Origin: a virus
Virus record (IMG/VR): IMGVR_UViG_3300021091_004142
Location: 1-64,000 of that record
Length of the DNA: 64,000 nucleotides
Direction: 5' to 3' (one strand)
Part shown: positions 8,501 to 16,719 of the stretch, one piece after another
How positions within the stretch are numbered: position 1 is the stretch's first letter
Layout: each line of letters starts with the position of its first letter
Translations under genes and position numbers: made by a program
Notes under the pieces: model-generated
Told to the model about the DNA's origin: nothing
The model's input: the letters and a program-made list of their open reading frames with translations, nothing else
Databases searched by the model: none

Positions 8501-10216
8501 ATGGCACCAGATGATGAGATCATAGACTTTGGCGAAGACTTTGGTAAAGTAAAATTTGTAGGCGATGATGTGGCCGAATCTAGCGGTCCAATAAAATTTA
8601 ATGCTGCAGAGACACAACCAAGCACAGCAGGCCCAAACATGGAAGATCTTAGGGCAAGGTTTGCTGATGCAGGGCCTAGACCAGATGCTGATCTGGATAA
8701 GAATCCGAGCGCCCAAAAAATGATTGAAAACATGAAAGCTGAAGCAGAAGCTAAAAAAAACGCTAATGATTTAGCAAGGCCCGCAACAAGAGAAGCAATA
8801 GAAAAAGAAGGATATCTTTATCACTTTGCTCCGAACAAGTACGCTGAAAACATTGCTGAAACAGGAATAGTATCTAATAAAGACCCACGCGCGCCACAAG
8901 GTGCTGGAAAAATATTTTATTGGACAGATCCCTCTCATGCCACAACCGGTGGTTTTGCTCCTGAAACTTTCAAGGAAGGTGGCACTTTAGATCTTTATAG
9001 AACAAAAGTTACTCCAGAAATGTTAGATTCATTTCAAATGGATCCTTTAATTGGTAACAAAGATGGTGTTGCAAGATCGGTTTTTTTTGAGGCCGACAGT
9101 TTTCCAGCTGAAAAAATTGGAGTAGGAGGAGTTTTTGATGAAAGTACTGGTGGAATAAAATATCAAAAGCTTGGTCATCACAGTCCAGAGGAAATAGCGG
9201 GAAGACATCCATCTCATAGAAAGCCTCAACCAAAACCAGCTACAAAAAGAGTAGGCCCTACACCACCAGGATCAGGAACTACATTAAAAAATGTTGGCGA
9301 AGAATCTGTAACAGTTGGTAAAACTGGAAGACTCACAACTAGTGCAGCCACAGCTAAAAAGATGGATGACGCAGCCAATAAAAAAATAACTGAATTTACT
9401 TCTGATCCGGAAAAACTGTATAGAAAGTTTCTTGCACATTTTGGAGATATAAAAGGAGAAGGTGGTATTTTAGATGAAAGACTTGGACCTGGAGTTAGAA
9501 ATTTAGATCCAAATGATATTAGAGTAGCAGCGATAAATCGTTTAGGCATGGAAACTGGTTTAGTAGAAGACGCAGGCAAATATGATCCACATGGAGCGCT
9601 TACAAAAATTAGAAATACATTAGAAAGCAATAAAACATTTGCTGATCAAGCAATTTTAGATGAGGCAAAAGTTTCTGGCAGAAATGTAGTTGTTGGAGGA
9701 AGATCTTTAAAGGATTTACAAAAAGAAAATCCGGGTAAATCTATTGATGAATTAATAGATATGAATAAACGACAACAAGTTGAAATAATGAATCCAGGAG
9801 CAACAGCCAAAAAAGCTAAACAAGCTGAAGATTTTGCTGCTAGAGATGCCAAAAAAAAAGAAAAAAAAGCAGCAAGAAGAGAGGGAAGATTAAGGCATGG
9901 TAAACCAGCTGATTTGCCAACCGAAGCAGAGCCCATTGTTTCTAAAGCTGACGACGTTGCTCCAAAGGTCGCAGCAGAAACCGCCGCAGAAACTGCTCCT
10001 AAATCTCCTCCAATACCTTCTCCAGCTGATTCTACAAGGAGGACTAGTAATACAACTAAAAAAATTGCAGAGTCCCTGGATGCCGCCAAAAAAGCAGTTA
10101 AAGGACACACCAATGCAAGAAGTCTTTTATTTGCTGGAGCCGCAAGTATAGTTGGAGTTGGCTTATATCAAAGAAATAGGCAAACTAGAATTGAACCCGA
10201 TGAAGACTACCACTAG
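8501..10216 (+). CDS. large protein with ADP-ribosyltransferase-like N-terminal domain
   Basis: 571 aa, with GAGG at 8491 before the ATG. Residues 95-240 resemble small ART folds (HYD1/Tpt1-like): YLYHFAPNKYAENIAETGI gives the Tyr-His-Phe NAD-binding start, FYWTD lies mid-domain and FFEAD follows. The middle is helical; the region about 430-540 is rich in Lys/Ala/Glu/Pro, and a single hydrophobic segment (about 543-557) lies near the C-terminus. ADP-ribosylation of a host target is plausible, but no catalytic Glu can be assigned by eye. It could also be an injected virion protein. Confidence 0.5.
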   Translation: MAPDDEIIDFGEDFGKVKFVGDDVAESSGPIKFNAAETQPSTAGPNMEDLRARFADAGPRPDADLDKNPSAQKMIENMKAEAEAKKNANDLARPATREAIEKEGYLYHFAPNKYAENIAETGIVSNKDPRAPQGAGKIFYWTDPSHATTGGFAPETFKEGGTLDLYRTKVTPEMLDSFQMDPLIGNKDGVARSVFFEADSFPAEKIGVGGVFDESTGGIKYQKLGHHSPEEIAGRHPSHRKPQPKPATKRVGPTPPGSGTTLKNVGEESVTVGKTGRLTTSAATAKKMDDAANKKITEFTSDPEKLYRKFLAHFGDIKGEGGILDERLGPGVRNLDPNDIRVAAINRLGMETGLVEDAGKYDPHGALTKIRNTLESNKTFADQAILDEAKVSGRNVVVGGRSLKDLQKENPGKSIDELIDMNKRQQVEIMNPGATAKKAKQAEDFAARDAKKKEKKAARREGRLRHGKPADLPTEAEPIVSKADDVAPKVAAETAAETAPKSPPIPSPADSTRRTSNTTKKIAESLDAAKKAVKGHTNARSLLFAGAASIVGVGLYQRNRQTRIEPDEDYH

Positions 10217-10219
10217 TTT

Positions 10220-10294
<75 letters not shown>

Positions 10295-10401
10295 AATTAC
10301 TATTATAGTATGATAATTCGCATATTGTTTGCCCAATTATTTCAAATTCTGAGAAATTGGAAAACATATATAAAAATTTTTAGTACAAAAATTGATTAAA
10401 A

Positions 10402-10665
10402 TTAATTTATAAACCAATCGGCATTTTCGTGCAGGTCGTAAGTGTTATTATCAAGACTGTTCTTTATTATTTCTTTTATGTTTTCAATAGTATTTTGATA
10501 AGATCTAGATTCTCTACCTAGAAAAAGACATATTTGCCAAACTGAATCAGTTAATTTTTTTGCCATTGTTATAGCAAATTTTTCTTCTAACTTATCATTT
10601 TTTAATGAATTAAAAATAGATTTATATATTTGAGTATATTGATCATTATTTATTTCATCGGTCAT
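10402..10665 (-). CDS. hypothetical helical protein, 87 aa
   Basis: Start chosen at the ATG at 10665 (product begins MTDEINNDQ), which has GGAAG upstream; longer starts run into the previous gene. Predicted all-helical, acidic, with no recognisable domain. Translationally coupled to the upstream gene (2-bp spacing). Confidence 0.5.
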   Translation of the reverse strand: MTDEINNDQYTQIYKSIFNSLKNDKLEEKFAITMAKKLTDSVWQICLFLGRESRSYQNTIENIKEIIKNSLDNNTYDLHENADWFIN

Positions 10666-10666
10666 T

Positions 10667-11032
10667 TTAATCTTCCATTTCATGCCAGTTAGATACTTTT
10701 GCTCCAACCATTATACCGTTTTTGAAAACAATTTCATACTCTAGCCAATAGTTCTTATGTTCAGAAACCTTTATTATTCCGTAGCACGTAATATTTTTGT
10801 CAATTGAAATTGGTTCTGATTCTTCATAAAAATTGGTATTCTCACTATATCTATTTATCTCTTTTAGCGCACCCTTCATAGTAACAACGTATCTTGTCAT
10901 TACGTTCTCAAAATCTTTGGTTTGAAAGACGTCTTCGTCAAGAAATTTTTCTATTGCCGGACACAATTCTTTGTCCAAATCCTTTGGTAGGGGCAATCTG
11001 GGTTCAAAATATATTTCATCAAACAATCCCAT
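10667..11032 (-). CDS. phage-type protein of the 'MGLFD' family
   Basis: 121 aa when begun at MGLFDEIYFE (ATG 11032). That opening followed by PLP is typical of a common but uncharacterised phage protein family, usually in early or middle regions. An upstream ATG at 11068 is also possible. A beta-rich C-terminal half ends SNWHEMED. Unknown function. Confidence 0.55.
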   Translation of the reverse strand: MGLFDEIYFEPRLPLPKDLDKELCPAIEKFLDEDVFQTKDFENVMTRYVVTMKGALKEINRYSENTNFYEESEPISIDKNITCYGIIKVSEHKNYWLEYEIVFKNGIMVGAKVSNWHEMED

Positions 11033-11068
11033 ATTTAATCCATTCTTGTATGGGGCTAGCAGTTTCAT

Positions 11069-11316
11069 TTACTAACCCCATACAGAGCATCTGACTTCGT
11101 GATAGAAATTATACCACATCCCCTAATAGGGAAAAAACTCCAAAATGAAAAACCCCTCGAAAAATTTTTCCCAATTTTACCCTATATAGGAAAAATAAAG
11201 ATTGTTTTGAGATTACTATTTAGGCATGGCGCAGACTAGAAGATTATATCGGACCAGGTGATAAATTTAATTTAATTAATATTGGTAGTCGAACTTCAAT
11301 ATCCACGAGATCTGGA
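11069..11316. other. divergent non-coding gap
   Basis: AT-rich gap between divergent units. It contains two imperfect CCCTA(N)TAGG dyads (about 11119 and 11181) that could be operators, and an ATG at 11225 whose 11-codon frame stops at TGA. The HAD frame is open from 11224 without an ATG. I see no RNA gene. Confidence 0.35.
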
Positions 11317-12078
11317 TTGATTCCAGCAATTGCCCTAGATCTTGATAAAACTGTTTATACTAATTCACCTGCAATGGAAGCAGCAGAAAACTCAGCTGTA
11401 TTTGACAGAGTAATTCCATTTAATGAAGCAAAAAAGATGTTTGGACTTACTAATTTTCCTGAAAAACAAGAAATTGCAATGAAAAAAGGATTTTGGGGTG
11501 AATGGGAAAAACTAGCAATTAAAGATATTGAACCAAATGAAGAAATGATAAAGTTTTTGCAAAGGCTACAGGGATCTGGAATTTCGCTAAATGCAATGAC
11601 GGCAAGAAGCGCAAGAATTCAAGAGCCAACAATGAGATTGTTGGAAAAAATGGGTATAGTTCCAAATGAAGTATTTTTTAGACCAGATACGGTTGCAGGT
11701 GAGGATATGTCCGCTGCTACTATGAAAGTTAATTGGATGAAACAAACTGCAAACAAATATAATTATGTTGCTATGTTTGATGATTCTAAGTCAAATGTAG
11801 AGGCTGCTTTAAAATATGGGGTTCCAACAATTCTTCAGCCATCCGACAAATCAAGTAAGGTGGATCCAGAGTTTTTAGAGGGAGCTATTTCAAGGGGTCG
11901 TAGCAAAATGGAAGAATTCGCAGCAAAGGGCTTAATTACGCCAAAGCAAATGAAAAAAGGAGTATATAATACAAGAGCCTTACTTGATATTGCGATAGGT
12001 GGATCAGCGTCAAGTCAAAGAACTTTTTCCGGAATATCTGAAGCCAAATCTTTGGCGAAACTTATTATGAGAATTTAA
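11317..12078 (+). CDS. HAD-superfamily phosphatase-like protein
   Basis: About 253 aa from a TTG start. The first HAD motif is IALDLDKTVYT (D-x-D), the second is NAMTARS, and the Asp-rich last motif is AMFDDSKSNV. This combination marks HAD hydrolases acting on phosphate esters such as nucleotides; a polynucleotide-phosphatase or 5'-nucleotidase role would fit a phage. The frame stays open upstream to 11224 with no ATG, so the start is uncertain. The last ~25 residues (QRTFSGISEAKSLAKLIMRI) match the end of the next gene's product. Confidence 0.75.
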   Translation: MIPAIALDLDKTVYTNSPAMEAAENSAVFDRVIPFNEAKKMFGLTNFPEKQEIAMKKGFWGEWEKLAIKDIEPNEEMIKFLQRLQGSGISLNAMTARSARIQEPTMRLLEKMGIVPNEVFFRPDTVAGEDMSAATMKVNWMKQTANKYNYVAMFDDSKSNVEAALKYGVPTILQPSDKSSKVDPEFLEGAISRGRSKMEEFAAKGLITPKQMKKGVYNTRALLDIAIGGSASSQRTFSGISEAKSLAKLIMRI

Positions 12079-12108
12079 AAAGCAGTAATCTGAGGCCTAG
12101 GTATCTAT

Positions 12109-13408
12109 ATGAATGAAAACACTTTCAGAATATTAGTTGGCAAAACGGCTACGCGTAACACTACCATTGACCCTTCTTATGTTGAAGAACTCAATAAAAA
12201 TCTTTCTGAATTAAAATTTGGAAACATAACTTTTGAAAAAGTTGGAAGAAGCGGATCAGTTCAACTGGGCAGACCGGTTAATTTGAGCGGGGCAGTCAAT
12301 ATAATAACCGCAGATCCAGGAACCGTAGAAACAGAAGCCGTTTTTGGTGAAAATATAAAAGGAAGAGCAGGACGCGCAAAGCACACACCTGTAACTGACC
12401 TAGACTTTCAAAGATTTATTTCTTCTGAAAATCTTGTTGACAAAATAAGCACAACGGCACAAAGTCAGCTTTATGTAACCCCCAGTCTAATCGACAACGT
12501 GCCCGACGAAACCTACTTAGGTATCAATAGGGGCGCACCGCCCGGCGACATTCGCACCTATTCAGCGATGCACGAAATGAGGATAAGTCTTTCCGTTCCG
12601 TTTCACGAAATGGGACACGCTGCGAGTCATCAAGCTGGTGTTTATCGAGGCTCCGTTCTTTTGGGATCTGGAAAAAATCTATCAAAAAATATAGCCGACA
12701 TGGTCAATAACAATTATAGGTTTGACGGCGGTATCATGACGATGAGCGACACATACATAAGTAATCAGGTGGACAGATTGCAACAAATGTTCTTAGAAAC
12801 CGTAGTTGAACGAGGATTGGAAGAGGCCAGAGCTGATACGTTCATGTGGCAAGCGATAAGCGATTCTGATTATATGTTTAAGACGGGCTCAGTCTCGGTC
12901 AAAGAACGAGAATTTATGGACTTAGCCTCACACTATCTCTTGCCAGGATCAATGGATTATTATTCAAGAGAAACAGCCGACTTTTTCAACCTAGATGGTG
13001 TGCATCTTAATAATCCTATAACAGATGACCTTATAGAAGAAGCTTCTTATAGGGCAAGAGCAGCCTATTTGGCGACCGTGGGTTACGGAGATCTGGACCC
13101 CCTGCTGGGTCCTATGAGACAAGAATTTATTGATAATACAACCTTTGACAAATCAAAGAACCTTTTTCTCCTCCGGTGACGGCTCCGCTTTGACGGCAGG
13201 AGAAGCACAAGAGGCGTTTGTTGACGAATACTATAGGCATCAAGAAAGATATCAAGTGCGACTTTCTTCCGGCGTAGCTTCAGAAGTTCAAGATGTAGTT
13301 GAAGAAAAAATACCCAGTCTTTCCACAAAAGCAGGATCTAGAAGCGCAAAAACATTTATGGGAATCGTAGATGCAAAACAAGTGGCAAGAGCTATAACAA
13401 GACTATAA
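12109..13408 (+). CDS. zincin metalloprotease-like protein, frameshifted
   Basis: The first frame (356 aa to 13179) carries HEMGH at residues 166-170 and, about 70 residues later, GLEEARADTF, supplying the third zinc ligand: an HExxH...E/D gluzincin-like arrangement. Near its end, at a CTTTTTCTCC run (about 13160-13172), the +1 frame takes over and continues to 13408. The C-terminus there (SAKTFMGIVDAKQVARAITRL) resembles the tail of the upstream HAD protein. I read this as one gene of about 430 aa split by an indel or a +1 recoding event. Substrate unknown. Confidence 0.6.
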
Positions 13409-13477
13409 AGCAATAATCTAAATTTCTAATATAAAAAATATTTTTTGAATCAACAAAAAAAAGAGCATTTCAATCCA

Positions 13478-13586
13478 CTGTGAGGATCGTCATAGGAAGG
13501 AATTCTATAGTCGCCCAACCCAGGAACAGACAGATGTACGAACTCATCTATCTTTCGACTAAAGATTTATACGACGACCCTCACAG
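13478..13586. ncRNA. candidate structured RNA with three-way junction
   Basis: CTGTGAGGATCGTC (13478-13491) pairs with 13573-13586 (13 of 14). Inside lie a hairpin (ATAG...CTAT, 13492-13508) and a second arm TAGTCG/CGACTA (13508-13513 with 13556-13561) capped by AGATG/CATCT (13532-13549). No poly-T follows on either strand. It lies in a gap between convergent genes. Found by eye only. Confidence 0.5.
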
Positions 13587-13603
13587 CAGAAAACTGAAGC
13601 TTA

Positions 13604-13951
13604 TTACTTAGGCGAAACCATTACCCAAAGATCGTACATCTTTGTAGCGTCATTGAATACGCTAGACGATGACAAGGCAAGATTGTCTTTTGCCGCGCGT
13701 GCATAAAGAGAACCTATTATAGAGGCTTTTGTCTTCTTGTCGGTTATCGGAATGTTGACATGAGCCCAAACATTGCGGTTCCGAATCAACTCGTTGTATA
13801 TCGCAGAAATTACTGGACTGCGACGACGACCCCGTCCTGCGTTGTAGGGTGGTTCACCCTTAAGGAAAGTAACGAGCTTTGTCGGCTCTGCCATCGCAAA
13901 CTTTTGCGGGTTCTGGATGACTTGTGTTTCGGTGCTGGCAACCATCGGCAT
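13604..13951 (-). CDS. hypothetical protein, 115 aa
   Basis: A basic central segment (GRGRRRSPVISAIYNELI) followed by a beta-rich C-terminus (YDLWVMVSPK). The plan resembles small nucleic-acid-binding phage proteins but no family is recognised. ATG at 13951 has GGAGAT upstream. Confidence 0.6.
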   Translation of the reverse strand: MPMVASTETQVIQNPQKFAMAEPTKLVTFLKGEPPYNAGRGRRRSPVISAIYNELIRNRNVWAHVNIPITDKKTKASIIGSLYARAAKDNLALSSSSVFNDATKMYDLWVMVSPK

Positions 13952-14013
13952 GATGATCTCCTATTTGTTGTTTGGATGTTGAAAATATTATATGATAAGT
14001 TCAATACTTTGAT

Positions 14014-14214
14014 TTACAATAAAAATATTTCTGTTTTCTGTACCTTTATATTGGCAGTATCTACTTCTGCATTTCTTACAATGGTAAAATTGCAAGGGTT
14101 AGATATAGCCTCCAATGCTACGTCGACTGCTCTATTGGAAGAAGCAGCGTCAACGTACAAGGTTATAGGCACTGTTACTGAATATATGTTGTATTCGCTA
14201 CTTTTGGTTACCAT
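14014..14214 (-). CDS. small protein, 66 aa
   Basis: Starts at ATG 14214, 2 bp after the upstream stop. The core (VTVPITLYVDAASSNRAVDVALEAI) has the beta-strand/helix pattern of small phage proteins with a 'YVDA.....A...A.EAI' motif. A plus-strand ORF over the same bases looks less natural. Unknown function. Confidence 0.5.
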   Translation of the reverse strand: MVTKSSEYNIYSVTVPITLYVDAASSNRAVDVALEAISNPCNFTIVRNAEVDTANIKVQKTEIFLL

Positions 14215-14216
14215 TG

Positions 14217-14411
14217 TTAATCCACTCTCATTCCTTCCCAATCAACCAAAGGCTTCTTTCGATAAAACAAAGTGAAAACCAAAAGTAACAATAATTCAAA
14301 TATTTTCGCAATATTTTTTATGTTAAACAAATTAGATATAAACTTTATAATATTTTGGCCAAATTTTTCTGAAATATTTTTATCATCAGAATCAACATTG
14401 AAATCATTCAT
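14217..14411 (-). CDS. single-TM membrane protein, 64 aa
   Basis: GGAAGATC upstream of the ATG. Acidic N-terminus, one hydrophobic segment (ELLLLLVFTLFY), then a basic tail. Directly coupled to the downstream 66-aa gene. Confidence 0.5.
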   Translation of the reverse strand: MNDFNVDSDDKNISEKFGQNIIKFISNLFNIKNIAKIFELLLLLVFTLFYRKKPLVDWEGMRVD

Positions 14412-14472
14412 GATCTTCCTTTTTGTTTAAGAGTTGTTATACTATGCTATATCAATACTCTATAAAACAAAA

Positions 14473-14781
14473 CTAAACCGCTACTTGCGCTTGCCGACCA
14501 CTAATTTGCATTTCAATTTTTCTTGAAGAATGTGACACGGGATTCTGACAAACAGGAGAATACTCCAAATTCACAAACACAGTAACGCTATTGCCACAAA
14601 GGGGACAAACCCATTTTGTAGCTTTTTTTGAAGACTGAGCAGGCATTACAGAACTGCACTCATGCAATACGATATTATCTTTAATGCACTCGGGACAAAC
14701 CCTAGGTTTTCTTCCCCTAGATTTGTTCCGTGTCCACGTAGAACTACAAACTTCGCAAACCAAAGACTCTTTAAGTGCCAT
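14473..14781 (-). CDS. double zinc-ribbon protein
   Basis: 102 aa. Four Cys pairs: CEVC (9-12), CPEC (29-32), CPLC (about 59-62) and a partial C-terminal site. A basic stretch (NKSRGRKPR) follows the first knuckle. Zinc ribbons of this size in phages are often transcription or nucleic-acid-binding factors. Ends with QVAV. Confidence 0.6.
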   Translation of the reverse strand: MALKESLVCEVCSSTWTRNKSRGRKPRVCPECIKDNIVLHECSSVMPAQSSKKATKWVCPLCGNSVTVFVNLEYSPVCQNPVSHSSRKIEMQISGRQAQVAV

Positions 14782-14842
14782 TTAAATCTCCATAAAAATA
14801 GTTAAAATATATAATAATCTATAAATAGATATTATACACAAA

Positions 14843-15472
14843 CTACCTACGTCTCTTGCCTACTTTAGGCGTTTCCTGCACAAAAGTATGAAAAGGAGCT
14901 CCAGTGCCTGGATCAAACCTTGCGGCGACGTTGACGGCCTTAAGGGCCAAAGTCTTAGCTTGATTTATGGATATCTTTCTTTTCCCTCTAATGACCTGCA
15001 AGGCACCCAGAGCATAAGAAGACCCTGTGCCTATAGCATAAAAATTCTGCGCATCAGAAGTCCAAGAATAGTCTCCATCAAGTATGTATATTACTCCTGC
15101 AACAGAAATCAAAACAGTAGAATCGTTCTCTGCTATATGCTTTTTTTCATTGGTATCAGGCAAAGCATATCCATGTTGTTCAAAACACTCTCTTATCGAA
15201 GGCACAACCTTAGAAGTAAAAAACTGATCTAACTTTTTACCGACCGTTGCCGGAGGTACAGCCGGAGGCTGATAAACATGATGCAAAAGATTAATCGCCC
15301 TCATGTCTCCCGCCGCACCTAAAAGGTACTTTCCATTCACTGCAACTTTGCCGTTTCCATCTTTCAAAGTAGTAATTTGAGAAATGACACCTTCATCATC
15401 AACGGTAGATATACGCGAATCAGAACAAACCACAGAAAAATTATCGCCCTGTATACCCACTATGGTAGTCAT
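14843..15472 (-). CDS. proteasome beta / HslV-like Ntn-hydrolase peptidase
   Basis: 209 aa beginning MTTIVGIQGD. Removal of Met exposes Thr as N-terminal nucleophile, as in HslV. Counting that Thr as 1, Asp17 lies in CSDSRIS as in proteasomes. A LGAAGD segment follows the first sheet, with Lys36 a candidate for the usual Lys33. AIGTGSSYALGAL matches the AIGSG..YALGAL signature, and RFDPGTG fits the D166-x-x-S169-G position (Ser replaced by Thr). Family enzymes form rings that degrade unfolded or tagged proteins with an AAA+ partner. No propeptide and no alpha-subunit gene are seen. The Ycf46-like AAA+ and ubiquitin-like genes lie 9-16 kb upstream on the same strand, so a shared role is inferred. 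Confidence 0.85.
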   Translation of the reverse strand: MTTIVGIQGDNFSVVCSDSRISTVDDEGVISQITTLKDGNGKVAVNGKYLLGAAGDMRAINLLHHVYQPPAVPPATVGKKLDQFFTSKVVPSIRECFEQHGYALPDTNEKKHIAENDSTVLISVAGVIYILDGDYSWTSDAQNFYAIGTGSSYALGALQVIRGKRKISINQAKTLALKAVNVAARFDPGTGAPFHTFVQETPKVGKRRR

Positions 15473-15493
15473 ATAGCAATACAGTCTAACATA

Positions 15494-15658
15494 CTACAGC
15501 CTAGATTCAGAAGAACTGCTATAATACAAAGAACCAAAAACCTTGTGGGCAATATCATTTACTTCAGAAGATGTGACTGTTTTACAAGAAAGATCTACAA
15601 AAAGTATACGCCTATTTTTATTCCTCCATTTATTCTTCTTCTTGTTTCTCTTTCCCAT
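15494..15658 (-). CDS. small basic protein, 54 aa
   Basis: ATG at 15658, overlapping the end of the KTSC gene by 29 bp. Very basic start (MGKRNKKKNKW) then a natural-looking RRILFVDLSCKTVTSSEV core. It fills the gap before the proteasome-like gene, 22 bp upstream of it. Unknown function. Confidence 0.45.
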   Translation of the reverse strand: MGKRNKKKNKWRNKNRRILFVDLSCKTVTSSEVNDIAHKVFGSLYYSSSSESRL

Positions 15659-15911
15659 GTTGTTTATGTTCCTTAATATTCGACTTTTTATTTATAGTTT
15701 GACAAATATATTTATTCCTTATATTTTTGTTAAAATACTCTCCAACAGAAGGAGACCTAACTAAAGATTCATAAACTTCTTTAGGCACTCCATGATACAT
15801 CCAAGTAGAACCACTAGAAAACTGAACTAAAAGAACCTCACTATTAGAGTCCCAAGAAACATTCTTAATAAACGAACTTGTGCGATAGAAAATAGACCTT
15901 ATTGAACTCAT
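15630..15911 (-). CDS. KTSC-domain protein
   Basis: 93 aa. The central SWDSNSEVLLVQFSSGSTW, then YHGVPKEVYESLVRSPSVG and YFNKNIRNKY match the KTSC domain (about residues 15-68), a short domain of unknown function named for lysyl-tRNA synthetase C-terminal-like proteins. A highly charged Lys/Glu tail follows. Confidence 0.8.
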   Translation of the reverse strand: MSSIRSIFYRTSSFIKNVSWDSNSEVLLVQFSSGSTWMYHGVPKEVYESLVRSPSVGEYFNKNIRNKYICQTINKKSNIKEHKQHGKEKQEEE

Positions 15912-16351
15912 GGGTAACCGTAAAACTCCTTTGTATACTCATTGACATAAAGACCAGCATCAGACACGGTGCCTTGAGTCCTAACTACATAATACATTCC
16001 GTTAGACCACAATGCGCCCTCTACGATTTTTCCTTCTTTATGCTTAGAAGGTACAGTCTTAACATAGTACCATGTTCCATCGTCCAAAAGTTTATATCTG
16101 AATAACTCCAAGGGCACTCTAGAAGATATCTGTTGTTTTGAAGACTCAAAAATATCTATCTTAGAATGAAACACAGCAAAAGTATTTATTAAATCTAAAA
16201 TTTCATCCAAACTGTAATTTAAAGTAGTGTAAGAAACATAAGAAGGAAACATCGTCAAAAACTGCGTATGCAAATAATATGAACTGTCCTCAGAAATAGT
16301 CGAATCTATAGAAGATATAGTTTCTGGAACATGCAATAATATACTAGGCAC
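15908..16351 (-). CDS. hypothetical protein, 147 aa
   Basis: Overlaps KTSC by ATGA and the upstream gene by one base, so it is in a tightly coupled operon. Helical N-terminal half, beta-rich C-terminal half (DGTWYYVKTV, GMYYVVRTQG). No family recognised. Confidence 0.55.
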   Translation of the reverse strand: MPSILLHVPETISSIDSTISEDSSYYLHTQFLTMFPSYVSYTTLNYSLDEILDLINTFAVFHSKIDIFESSKQQISSRVPLELFRYKLLDDGTWYYVKTVPSKHKEGKIVEGALWSNGMYYVVRTQGTVSDAGLYVNEYTKEFYGYP

Positions 16352-16719
16352 TAGACGACCTTATCTTGTAAGATACTTTCCTTCATAAGCAATTTGACAT
16401 AAAGTATTTTCTTCTCTAAAGAATTCAAAAACTTAAGAGTATTTACTCTCCACAAAGATTCCGTTGCCAGTAATTTGTGGATGTCCTCTTTTGGTGCATT
16501 TCTATCCTTCATTTGCTGTAGCAATATCTTTCTACCGGCCTCGCGAGAAGAAATATTGTACTCTACATCTCTTTTTATTGAATACAAACAATAAAACCAT
16601 TTATCAATATTTAAAACCAAAGTTTCCAATTCAGATGAAGTAACCTGTGTTTTGATATCTTTGTTAACCAAAGCTTCAAAAGCCGACAAGTCACTTCGAT
16701 TATACTGCTTTGCCTGCAT
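16351..16719 (-). CDS. hypothetical helical protein, 122 aa
   Basis: All-helical, basic (GRKILLQQMKDRNAPKEDI). Overlaps the UDG-like gene by 20 bp. Could be a small DNA-metabolism accessory; no family recognised. Confidence 0.5.
   Translation of the reverse strand: MQAKQYNRSDLSAFEALVNKDIKTQVTSSELETLVLNIDKWFYCLYSIKRDVEYNISSREAGRKILLQQMKDRNAPKEDIHKLLATESLWRVNTLKFLNSLEKKILYVKLLMKESILQDKVV

Noticed and set aside
13976-14275. Plus-strand membrane-protein ORF
   Set aside because: Two minus-strand genes over the same bases have better composition, ribosome binding sites and 2-bp coupling.
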